NCBI RefSeq assembly: GCF_016859285.1
Contig: NC_053401.1
Coordinates: 8,882,469-8,946,468 of the forward strand
Reading direction: 5' to 3'
Source: Xiphias gladius
Lineage: Eukaryota; Chordata; Actinopteri; Istiophoriformes; Xiphiidae
Length of the DNA: 64,000 nucleotides
Shown: positions 23,801-34,050 of the stretch, in pieces
Layout of the letters: each line of letters starts with the position of its first letter
Position numbering within the stretch: the stretch's first letter is position 1
Notes under the pieces: model-generated
Seen by the model: the letters and a program-made list of their open reading frames with translations, nothing else
The model's database searches: none
Told to the model about the DNA's origin: nothing
Made by a program: the position numbers and the translations under genes

Positions 23801-26029
23801 ACCATGATATTGTCGCTGGAAGCAGCTTCCTGGGCTTCGTTCACCCAGCGCTTCACCACATCGTAGCTCATCTTCACCATGTGCTGTCCACATACAAACA
23901 GAGAAGATCACTGTTATACGATTACACAACTTTATAATAATCCCATGGAAACACAGCGATGCCAGCAGAATAAAACCTAGAATCAAGACCCAATTTTGAA
24001 AAAAAATTATTTCTCACTTCTCAAGTCAAAGCTGATACTGTCCAATGCCTTACCAGTGAGGAGACCAGGGCAGAACTGGACACACTGGGCACCTTGTCAA
24101 CAATGGCCTGTTTCATGTACCTCTCAATGGCCTGCAGCATGGTGGTCTGTAGGGATGACAGGAGAAATGTAAGAAAAATGGCTTCATTTCTTAACTAAAA
24201 AGTGTTAAACTGGCCCAGTTGGGAGAATATACAGGCTGTTTTTTGTATGTCATGGCAAAGCAAAGGAAGAGGTGGGTAGATAGGGCAAGGATGAAGCAGT
24301 ACTCACATCTGTAATCCTGCAGAGGGCTCTGATAGCAGGTCCTCTGTATACATCTTCCTTCCCTGTCATGTCCTTGGTCAGGCTGTAAAATACCACACAA
24401 GAAATAACGAAGACACTGTGACCTCAAAAGGAAAGTGAACACATTCAAACACTGACATCCATTAACAAATCCATTAACAAAGACTTGCTCGCCTTGTAAT
24501 AATTTAAATAGTCAAACATCTGCCTATTTATCAGACTTTATAACAACAAAAGAAGATCAAATTTTTGTGCACCCAGACCTGACAGTTTGTGTATCCAGGT
24601 CTTACTATATGCTAACATTTGTAAACAAACTGCGGGCAAACTGTTTCAGAGGTCCTTCCACTCAGCCAAGAAGAGACACTTCCTGGGTGAGATATCACTA
24701 TTTGCATACAGGTAATACTCAGAGCCCTGGCCAAGTCATGGTGCAAACCTGCTAGTGACAATGATGACATCCTCGGAGATGTTGGCCATCTCTTTGATGG
24801 TAAGGTAGCACATCCTCCTCAGGGTTTGCTGAGAGGGAAAGGGAGGATACATTTATTACATGTGTATTTTAACGCTGCTTAAACGGAATCTAAAATTTAG
24901 AATAAATGAACAATAATCTTACATCATTGGACTGAAAGAGCCTGGTCATCGCAAAGAAGGCCTCGGTAGCCTCTGTGGTTCCGAAATGCTCGCCCTAAAT
25001 AAATAGAAGTGAGAGAGAGTTAAGATGTTTAGATGGGTGGACAGACAACATCTCAACACAGGCCGATAAGGAGCCGCTTTACATTTTTTTCAGTCAACCT
25101 TTTTACCTGGTTGAGGAGGTAGATAATCTTGGTGAGAATGTGGAGGCATCTTCTTGGGTTGATAGGAGTCTCATTGAAAATGCGTGCCTGTGAACGAGAA
25201 GGGTCGCCTTATTTCGTTTCAGTGGTTTTGTTTCTTTGGCTACTTTTTGTCTCTTGAACGTCCAGAACATGTGTGGAGCAAAACCGACTGCAGACTTTAC
25301 CTCCTGCAACACGGCACTCTTCTCCAGGTGTTGGAAAGGGTTCGACCCACTTCCTAAATATCAAAACAGGGGGATCAGACGTGTGTGCAATCAACCTTCG
25401 TCTTATTACTTTACTGGATTTTATGGAAACCAGACACACGTAAAGGACACAGAGGTGACGCTGGCTTATGCTACATACAGTTAGCTAAATTCAGTAGAAA
25501 TAGAAAAAAGACCAAATAAGAAAACGTACACTTAAAGTCCGATCTTCATTCATTTAAAGCATCGTTGCGTCACGTGTCATCAATCTAAACACAGGCTGTG
25601 CTTAATGCCAGAGCGGACAAGTCTAATAAATCGTAAGGTAACATTAGACACCACAACATCCTGACACTGCCTAGCTTGCAATGCTAGCACGGCTAGCTAA
25701 ACATTAACGGTCCGATGTAAGTAATTTATTGTCAGTAATTTAACTGCAACTGCACATCGGTATAGAACAGACCTATATATCCGCCGAGGAAATATAAATT
25801 AGCCGGCAAGTCACGGTTAACAGTCAGGTTCATTTATCCTGACAGCTATCGTTAACTTAAGCTAATACGCTATGAGGCTAGCACCGTGTTAGCTTCCAAA
25901 GGGCTCAACATCTTGTCAGTCCAGCTACGATTTTAATTTTTTCAAGCACTGTCACTGTTTAAAGAAATAAAACAACGGCTTTCCAATCTTACCAGACTCT
26001 TCGTCCTTCTTATCAAACTTTTTAATCAT
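17826..26029 (-). CDS. copg2: Coatomer subunit gamma-2
   Basis: Gamma subunit of the COPI coat, which forms Golgi-to-ER transport vesicles. 24 coding exons join in frame to 873 aa (human 871). Exons, 5' to 3': 25993-26029, 25301-25353, 25107-25187, 24923-24994, 24749-24828, 24307-24382, 24054-24146, 23797-23883, 23454-23611, 23170-23303, 22930-22997, 22424-22612, 21730-21825, 21075-21318, 20774-20849, 20491-20594, 20248-20373, 20025-20093, 19683-19864, 19358-19487, 18995-19092, 18653-18791, 18377-18475, 17826-17956. It starts [20 protein letters not shown] and ends VDVILASVG. The N-terminal adaptin-type helical repeats fill about residues 1-540; the gamma appendage fills the C-terminal third. 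Pairing with mest supports copg2 over copg1. Confidence 0.97.
20103..20126 (+). repeat. A tract next to a copg2 exon
   Basis: 24 A residues, that is a minus-strand T run, about 10 bp upstream of the acceptor of copg2 exon 20025-20093, where it extends the polypyrimidine tract. Confidence 0.85.
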
Positions 26030-26190
26030 TATTTCAGAATGGAGCTGACGGATGAGGGCAGAAGATGCTCTCAGCCTCGGTCGTACGAGAACCTACTTCC
26101 ACGTAGCCGCAGTGAAGACTCTCTTCCTGTTGGAACGTCCACGTTGACGGAACATACGTCAGAACCATTCCGCACCAGGGCCGGCGGGGG
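26030..26190 (-). promoter_or_regulatory. copg2: copg2 5' UTR and proximal promoter
   Basis: Upstream of the ATG at 26029 the minus strand carries two ETS-like GGAA sites (ggaagtagg, caggaagag) and a CRE-like tgacgtatg, in a moderately CpG-rich block. This is typical of a housekeeping promoter without a TATA box. The start site is not defined. Confidence 0.4.
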
Positions 26191-28134
26191 GCGCTGTTGC
26201 CACACAATTCATCCACCATTACAAACGTGTAGGACGTTTGTTGTGAGAATTGATAACAATTATTAAAACATCGTTTCATGCCGATTATGCCGATTGAGCT
26301 AAACAGGGTCGTCAAAGAGCAGTTTTTAGTGTCTTGTAGCCCAAATTAAATCAATTGGGAAAAAAAATACAGAGTTGAAATTAACGCCATTTTTGGAAGA
26401 CGGACTTGAACTTTTCTCTTTCACTAAATTAAACACATCTTGAACACCAACACTATGCAGAGGACCAGGCCCGGGTTTAATTCCCATTACAAGGCCCCTG
26501 CAGTAAAAATGAACCACAATACGGGCCCCTTTTATTATTATTTCTCCCACCCGTGTTTCCCGCATGATGGCTTTATTATATATATTTTTTTAAAAGCTCC
26601 AGAAACCAACCACTTCTGTTTCGGCTTGCTGCAACTCACTTAGTTTGTGGCAATTTGGTAAAACGCAGATGTATTGCGGGCGCAATACTGACACATGACA
26701 AGACCGAGGAACGCAGCTGCGCAGAGCCCCATTTTTTTTAAACTCAGGTTTATATTGTGCTGTAGTATCGCCGGATATATCTGCAAGTCATCTGATTGCA
26801 AGAGTGAACTTGAAACCTTCAGACCCTTGATTGTTTGGGGCCCCGGAGCAGTTGCCCGCTTCCGCCTGAGTGGTAATTTAACCTGGTGGAGGACTTTAGG
26901 GGCATGGGAAGGATTTGGGAGGACAATAAATAAATAAATAAAAAAAATAAAAAAAATGGCCCACCATGGGAGCAACAGTGCAAGACTTTATTACACCAGA
27001 CCATCCGAGTTACTTGTGGGCTGCACCACCTGCGGATCTGATTCAAAACCCGCGGTGTCATCCCCAAATGACCACAAGATGACGGCACCGGTCTGTGTCC
27101 CGTGTCTTGTCTGAGGGAGGCGAACTCTCTGACCCCCTCCAGACGCCAAATGCTGCTTTATCCGGGTTTGTTCGAATAAACAAAACTTGAGTTTCAAGGG
27201 TAATACTAATACGAATTACAACACGGGCCACCGATCGTCTTGTTTAAGATAAACACACAACGAGATGAAGCATTTTGGATCCAATTAAATTCGGTTATTA
27301 AAGAACGGTGACCGAGACATGTACTCAGTGGTACATCTTTCGAGTGAAAACTAAACTTGTCGGTTCCATCTGGTGGGCAAAGTATGCAATGGCTACACTT
27401 TCCCAATACCTATAAAGTCTATGTCTTCAACATATTGATGGCATCTCTGTGCTAGAATTTCTTTTTTGTTATAAAATGTATTTAAGATAAGATCATCTCG
27501 GCTGTTAATAGTGGTCATGCCCAGTGTATCAGTCCGGTTCAAGCTTTATGGATAATAGAGTAGTAAAGGAATAAGAACTTCTGGGAATTTTTTTTTTTTT
27601 TTGGATCCCATCATTCATAATGATGAATATATAAAAAAAAAGGCAAATGTAGCTAGTTACATCTGCTTTATCTGAGGAAAAATAATCCTTTATTTTGAGT
27701 ATAAAAATAACAGACATCTGATGAGGACATACATTCCCATGCATTGCCATTTTGACTGTATTTCATGATCTCGCAGCTGGTTCGTACAGTAGTTGAGTGT
27801 CGGTGCTCAGTGTGTGAACTCCCGTGTGAACTTCTGGACAACAACAACAACAACAAACAAAACCCTTTAATAAAGTTGTAAATGAAGTAGCAAAGAGGAA
27901 AAAAAAAACAGAAGTATAAATGTAATCGTATGAAATCTAATGTTGTGATTATGCAACAGAAACGCAAAACATGTCATTGGTCTTTATCTAAGGGCGTAAG
28001 AATTGATAATCACAACTGCTTTGTTCTTCTTGTTTAGTCCAAGGTTTAAAATTTGATGACTCCGGGGTAAACTAGATGCATTAAGCATTCGTCTTACTCA
28101 AAAGGAAAATCTAAGGGCTTTTAACTTCAAGCGA
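26191..28134. other. Intergenic region between copg2 and the urocortin gene
   Basis: No gene is supported. It contains A/T-rich low complexity (aataaataaataaa, about 26925-26957) and a T tract near 27588-27602. ORFs are short and carry no recognised motif. Confidence 0.6.
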
Positions 28135-28360
28135 GATCAGAGCATCGTTCTCTTTCGGACTCGGGAGGAATCTGCCACAGTGTGAGACGGTTTCACTCGT
28201 TTCCGATGCGGAGCTCCGCGTCTAATCTCGCCTCGACTCGAAATCGCCGACCGGCTTCGGTGCAAGAGAGACGACTCGGTCCGTGTTGCCTCTGATCTTA
28301 GTCTGTCTCGAGTCAAGATGCCGACACTGTTCCGGGAACACGTCCGATACCGCAGAAGAA
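28135..28360. other. Unexplained CpG-rich block
   Basis: About 225 bp, visibly richer in CG dinucleotides than the surrounding A/T-rich DNA. Short ORFs exist on both strands but none resembles a known protein. It could be an orphan CpG island, a regulatory element or the remnant of a GC-rich mobile element. Confidence 0.35.
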
Positions 28361-28590
28361 ACAAGTGGATTTTGTTTTTTTACATAAATAAAACGTTAAA
28401 CGTTAATCTAAGAATAAATAACCTCAACATTAAACACTTGGAATAATTGAAATGGAGCATGGACAAGTCAACTATGTTTATCAGTCAAATGTTACGAGTT
28501 TGAAGCTGAGTTGACCTGAAACAAACAAAAACAAAAAAATCAAGAGTCATCATCCAACTTTTAGTCGCAAAGTTTCGTTAGTTCACATCG

Positions 28591-28596
28591 TTTATT
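28591..28596 (-). terminator. Candidate poly(A) signal of the urocortin gene
   Basis: TTTATT on +, so AATAAA on the minus strand, about 270 bp after the stop codon. Confidence 0.45.
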
Positions 28597-28868
28597 GTCC
28601 CTAATAGAGGTTTTGAGCAGTGTTTTCATTGGAGCAAAAGAGATGATGAGAGAATTTTGATCCCGGGGACTTTTCACATGGGAGCAACTGAGTTATCGCG
28701 ATATTAGGAATGCTTCTTTTACCTGTAATGCGAGTGTGTATTTAAAAGCAATATGCCGTTGCCCTGGAGAAACAATTCAACACAGTTACTTTAAAAGTGA
28801 ACAGGAAATGATCGGTTACGGCTGAGCGACGAGGCCAGGACTGTGATCATCCAAGTTGCCCAACGCCT

Positions 28869-29354
28869 TCACTTTCTCCGTCCAATCTGCGCCAGGAGAC
28901 GCGCGTTCTCCGCCGCCTTGGCCCGCAGGTTTTTGGCCTTGGCCACGTCAAAGAGGACGTTCATGATGTTGGTCGGGACGTCCAGGGACAGGGTCAGCCT
29001 GCTCCTCCGGTCCCCTTTGCTGCTGTTCCGGAGCATCTGCCCTCTGAGCTTCGTCCTGCTCGTGAAGCGGTAGTTTGTGGGACTTGAGGTCCTTTTTTCC
29101 CGGCTGGTCTCGGCAGAGGAAGAGGAGGAGGAGGAGGAGGAGGAGGAGGAGGCGAGATACTCCGCGGACTGCAGGAGCGACCCCCAGCCGTCCACGGGGG
29201 AGTAGCCCGGCTCGTCCTCGTCGCTCCGGGCCCCGGCTGCCATCCGGTCATCGCACAGGAGGTCGGCGCGGGTCCGGTGGAGGCGGAGGCACAGGCTGGA
29301 GGTCGGTGTGCACAGGACCGAGATCAGCAGCAGGGTCTTCAGGGACGACAGCAT
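28869..29354 (-). CDS. ucn3l: Urocortin-3-type prepropeptide (CRF family)
   Basis: Secreted neuropeptide precursor of the CRF/urocortin family; such peptides act on CRF receptors (UCN2/3 prefer CRFR2). A single coding exon gives 161 aa. It has a hydrophobic signal peptide ([15 protein letters not shown]...), a Ser-rich spacer with about 12 consecutive Ser encoded by a GAG/TCC-type repeat, and a basic cleavage site (DRRSR). A 38-residue mature peptide follows at residues 120-157 ([16 protein letters not shown]... ending LLAQI), then Gly158 as amide donor and [13 protein letters not shown] and KAKNLRA are UCN3 hallmarks. An acceptor cag at 29365-29367 suggests a noncoding upstream exon. The locus, directly downstream of col7a1 on the same strand, matches mammalian UCN2; naming is therefore open (ucn3l versus ucn2). 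Confidence 0.9.
   Translation of the reverse strand: MLSSLKTLLLISVLCTPTSSLCLRLHRTRADLLCDDRMAAGARSDEDEPGYSPVDGWGSLLQSAEYLASSSSSSSSSSSSAETSREKRTSSPTNYRFTSRTKLRGQMLRNSSKGDRRSRLTLSLDVPTNIMNVLFDVAKAKNLRAKAAENARLLAQIGRRK
29116..29153 (+). repeat. GAG/CTC triplet run coding for poly-Ser
   Basis: Imperfect gag triplets on the + strand, read on the minus strand as the serine run of the urocortin propeptide. Probably length-variable. Confidence 0.8.
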
Positions 29355-29364
29355 GCTGGGTCCT

Positions 29365-30300
29365 CTGGGACCGACACAGGTGAAGAGACAGGAGGAGGAG
29401 AAATGTTCACTTCATGCAGTTTAGGTTTTTCTTTAACACTGTCCCTCTTTACACTTCATTTAATTTTGTACAGTCCTGAAGTGTATTCACGTTCAAGCAA
29501 GTGACAAAAATATTTAACCATTTTAATCAAGTCAATTCAATGTGAGTGTTTACATGTTAATTTACAAGGGAAACGAGCGAAAGACTCTCTCCCACAGTAT
29601 TATACTATCTCCCTTCTCTTGTTAAAAAAAGGGATTTCATAATCATCTTTCAAGATCGATGGCTCAGAAAAAGTGTTCAAGCCCGTAGTTAAGAAAAGTT
29701 CGGTCTCTATTTTGGGCCGCAACATGACGGTTCCAGGCAAACGGCTCCCCAACACGCCCGCGGGAATGTATCGCCCAACTTACCGCTCGCGTCCTATGGC
29801 AACGAATTCAGTCGGAGAGGTCAGCCAGCGAAGAAAAAAACGACCCCCCCCCCCAAACGGGCAGAAGTCCTCGGAGGTGGAACTCTGATGAGAAACTCGC
29901 GACGAGCCACGAGCGTTTTGCGGAGGTCAGCCGTGCGCACTCTCTGGCCGGCGAAGCGCGTCTTTTTCTCGTCCATCCCCCCCCGCGCCCGTTTAGCGGG
30001 AGCCGTCAAAAAAAAAAAAAAAAAAAAAAAAACCCGCAGCCCTACGCCAGCAACCACGTCACGCCGCTGACACTTCGGGGTTTGCTGCGAACTACCCCAT
30101 TGGCTGCGGCGCAGTGACGGGGCGATCGGATTGATCAAGTCGATCGGTCCGTCGACGAGGAGGGGCTGAACGTGACCTCCCGTCGGCGCGGACGAGGCGT
30201 GTGGCGCGCGCAGATGCAAAGGGCAAAAACTTTTGATTCGTCTCAGCAGCACCCCAGACTTTTTTTTTTTTTTTTTTACTTTTGACGCGTTTCCCCTCTC
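29365..30300 (-). promoter_or_regulatory. Urocortin gene 5' region (intron, probable noncoding exon, promoter)
   Basis: Upstream of the acceptor at 29365-29366 the first 300 bp are A/T-rich and intron-like. About 29690-30230 is strongly GC/CpG-rich and probably contains the first exon and promoter. It includes an A run at about 30008-30031 and a T run at about 30261-30277. Boundaries cannot be set by eye. Confidence 0.35.
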
Positions 30301-30609
30301 ACGTAGCCGAAGGTGCCCACGGCAAGCACGCCCGAGGCGAACACATCTGCGAGCCAATGAAAGATTACGTTAGAATTAAAACACACACATGCCTCGCGGC
30401 GGGGGCTGTAGGATTTCTCCTTCAGGACCGTGGACAGTTCCGTCCCTGCAGCCAACGCTGTCTTGAGCGTGGGGCAAATGAAGGATGCCCTTCTTGATTT
30501 TTACCCAGGGTCGCACCGAGGTCACACAGAAGACTGACTTTTGTTTCTCTGTGTTAAGATACCTTGTTCTGAAATATTCACAATTAAGTGCAAACTTAAA
30601 TTTGGCTGC

Positions 30610-30935
30610 ATTACTTAATGAGTCAATTAGTCAATGAGTAGGCAACTATATTGATAATTAATAAATTGTTTTTAGTCATTTTTAAAGGAAGAAATGTCAA
30701 ACATTTTCTCAAATGTGAGGATTTAATTCTTTTTTTTGGTCATTTATTATAGTGAAATGAAATTATTTGGGTTTTGAACCAGTAGTTGAATAAAACAAAT
30801 AATTTGAACTTAAAACTTCCGAACTGTGGGGAAAAAAAACAGGCATTTACCATTTTCTGACAGTTAATTGTCAGAAGATTATTCGGTTAATGGAGAAAAT
30901 AACTGGCAGATTAACTGATAATGAAAATGTTTCTC
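30610..30935 (-). repeat. Copy of the teleost ATTAATCGATTA-type interspersed repeat
   Basis: Reverse-orientation copy. + strand words include attgataattaataaattg, aaatgtcaaacattttctca, gttaatggagaaaataactg and gcagattaactgataatgaa. These mirror, in reverse complement, the word order of the 10424-10695 copy. Confidence 0.55.
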
Positions 30936-33512
30936 CTTAGTAATACGGTGTCCTCTAATACGTGTTTATAAGCTGGGTTAATGACTATTTGTCCAACGCT
31001 TTATGGACCAGTTTGTGAGCCATGATCAACTTTTGGATTGCCAGCTTTCTCACTCTCCACCGTCACAGCCCAGACTCAGTGAGCAAGACAAAAAGGGAGA
31101 CCACACAGGATCTAAAGGAATTCAAATACAATATTTCTTTTGAAACTTAGGCAATAGTGACTCTGAATGACTCTCTATATGGTGATGGTGTGTTATAGAG
31201 GAGCCAGCCTAAATAACACACCTCCAGCCTTCCCAGGTGCGGGACATCAGACTAGATGGCTCTGCAAATCGCAACCTGCAGGCGATCTGCAGGAAAAAAA
31301 AAAACGCGAGACAGCAGCAGGGGTCCCAAACAGGGACAGTGGCTGTCATGCCTCGAAACCATCAACTTCATGGATTGCAGCAATGAAGTCTGCAGGTGTG
31401 AAAGTTGGATTTTTGCTCTGTAGCCCTCGGTTGGAAGGAAAGCGGTCGTGTGGTTCATGGAGGAGTCTTGATGAAGTAAAGAGCCGGCCAGAAGGACAAA
31501 GCAAGAGGCACGCTGGAGGAGAATAAACTACAGACACGGTACACACATGGCACTGAAAATATGGACGTGTACCATCACCACTGTCAGTATCACGGTGCAA
31601 AGTTCAATGAGTTTTTCCCCGTCAGATTTCTCCACTGACACCGCTTTCACGTCTACTCATGTAGATGTGATTATTTGTTTTCTTTGAAGATCAGAAAAAG
31701 GGGCTCAAATGAGTGAATGACACCACATAGCAACCGTGTTTGATAACAATTCCTGGTATGTGTGATTTGCATGCTGGATGTATGGTTACTTGATTTCAAA
31801 AGAGGAAAGCTACATACGAGATGTCTGGAGAACCTCGCGTTTTAATTAGAAATTTGAGTGTGCGCTCCACACGCACCGTGGGAAGCCTCCGCACTGATGT
31901 ACATCAGCATGTCAAAATGAAGAAAGAGAATGGAGGGAGTGAGAGGATCAAAGGGTGCTGGGTCAAGCTCTAATGAGCAACTTCATTGTGGGATTAATAT
32001 GACTGTAAGTCTTCACAGCTGGAGTGATCACAGTCTGTGACACACTGTGCAATGAGATGTCCTCCCACTCTCGCTTCTGCTCCACAACTGATCTCTGAAA
32101 TGGAATTACTTGCTACTCCTCAACTTCAATGGGGGGAAAAAAAAAAAAAAAAATCACACTTTCATTACTATGCTGGATTATGTTGTTGTTAGTCACTTGA
32201 ACCCGGTCTCTTTCTCTGCATTAAGGCCTTTTGCTCATCTTAGGTGAGAAGGTGTGGTAGCCCACATTGTACATTTTATTTTAGTCTGGTGTTGAGTAAA
32301 ACGATAAGTAATAATAATAAGTAAAAGAATATCTACCACTAGGCTGAGGTACTCTCACTAGGCTGAGGTACTCTCAATTCTTCAAAGAAAGTTGCCCAAC
32401 CCGTTTTTGTTTCTTTTTTTTTACTATCCTGTCACTGGTGAATTTTTTAGGTCCTTTTTTGTATTCTTAAAAAAAATCTGTTTCTTCCTATCAGCACAGG
32501 GGTCTTACATGGACTCAAAATTTTCTGCTCAAGTTAGAAAGTTGGTTATTTTATTTCATTACATGACGGATTTTTGTATTTGTATTTTTGTCCCAGCTGT
32601 TGTTACTGGTTTAAAGGGAGTGAGGCTAATTCGGGATTGAATCCAGTACATGTTCACATATTTCACGGGATAAGTGAAAACCTTGACCTTCTGGTAGCTC
32701 TGGAGAAAAAGTCAGGGGATCACCAAACCATTAGGATTTATCCTCTGGGATATGCCAGTAGTTGTTGAGTTTCTACAAATGGTTTGAAAGCTCAAAATGT
32801 TGTTAAAGTGTTGTTGAATTGAATATTTTTAGCAGCTAGCTGTCTAGGGACTAGGTTAGCTGCGGTTGGCAGGGGGTGTGGTTCATTGAGAACAGCCTGT
32901 GCTGTGGACTGTGTAACCATATCTTCCAGAACTATGAAGCATGTGGGAGTACATTACAGAGCGGGATCGTGACTAACACGAAGGAGTTTTTTGGAAGCTC
33001 GTCTATGAGAGACTCGTCTGTCACCTTCAGGTGAATGTAAAGTCTGATTTAAATACTGACCTTTTTTTTCCAGTGAGCAGCATTTTGAGGAGCTGACTGG
33101 AATGTAAGAAACCCGGTGGTGGAGCTGCTGCAGCCTGTTGCTAAATTATAACACTGAATATTGGCATGAGAGTCCGGCCCGAACCTAAAAAAATGAATAC
33201 TGCGGTGTCCTCCTCCAAACATCAACCAATGAAAAGCAGGCAATCCAAGTTGTGTCGTGTATGTTCATGTGTCACACTGCCAGAACAAAAACCCTTCAAT
33301 GCGTGCTGCCCCCACATCCACACCCACGCAGGAATCCCCTGCCACTGCTGCGTTGGTCCGATGGCGAGTCCTCTAAATCAGTCCCTGCGTGATCGCCCTC
33401 ACTGGGCCCCTGTTGGCCCCTCATCTGGCTCCCAGCCTGACCCATAACACCCCCTGCCAAAGGAACATATGTAGTGGTGAAGGTGGCAGCAGGCAATCAG
33501 CTACCAGCTTCC
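30936..33512. other. Intergenic region between urocortin and col7a1
   Basis: No gene is supported. It contains an A tract at about 32137-32152 and a direct duplication of ctaggctgaggtactctca at about 32339-32376. The ORFs present have no recognisable domain. Confidence 0.6.
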
Positions 33513-33518
33513 TTTATT
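33513..33518 (-). terminator. col7a1: Candidate col7a1 poly(A) signal
   Basis: TTTATT on + (AATAAA on minus), about 530 bp past the stop at 34051. A variant ATTAAA on minus (TTTAAT at 33955-33960) is closer. Which one is used is unknown. Confidence 0.3.
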
Positions 33519-34050
33519 TTTCGCACCACACAGGATGCGTGGCAATTGACAAAACATGAGAGAGGTGACTGAGTGTTATAAAGAGAGCTGAAGAGAGATA
33601 CCGTAGAAAGATGAGGGCAGGGGAGAGACGAGCACGACAAAGACAAATGCCAAAAGTAAAGACAGATTTAGTTGTTCAGTGGTGTTCATTCGGATCAGTT
33701 TTGACATTCAAAAACTCAGTCTAATGTCAGTCCAATTATAAAATTACAAAACTACCATGTTTTTAACATTTACATTTTGATATTCAACACTTAGTCCACA
33801 CAACAAATAGCAACACAGCTTTTAAAATATATAAATAAAAGCAATATAAAACACAAAATGATGACATTTTACACAATTATGTACAAAAATGAGCATCTTG
33901 TCTTGGGTTGCTGGCTTCATCTCCAGGGTTCGGTGCCTGTGAAAGTTTCGAGTTTTTAATCACTATCAGAAAGGTGAACAGAATATTATCTTTTCGTGAC
34001 CATTTTTGCATTTACAGTATCCCCACACGCATACCTTACAACCAAAGCCT

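Noticed and set aside
26170-26195. G-rich CTCF-like site near the copg2 promoter
   Set aside because: It needs two mismatches to the core, including the conserved A of the AG; too weak to call.
29075-29383. + strand Arg-rich ORF
   Set aside because: Antisense of the urocortin coding exon; no family resemblance.
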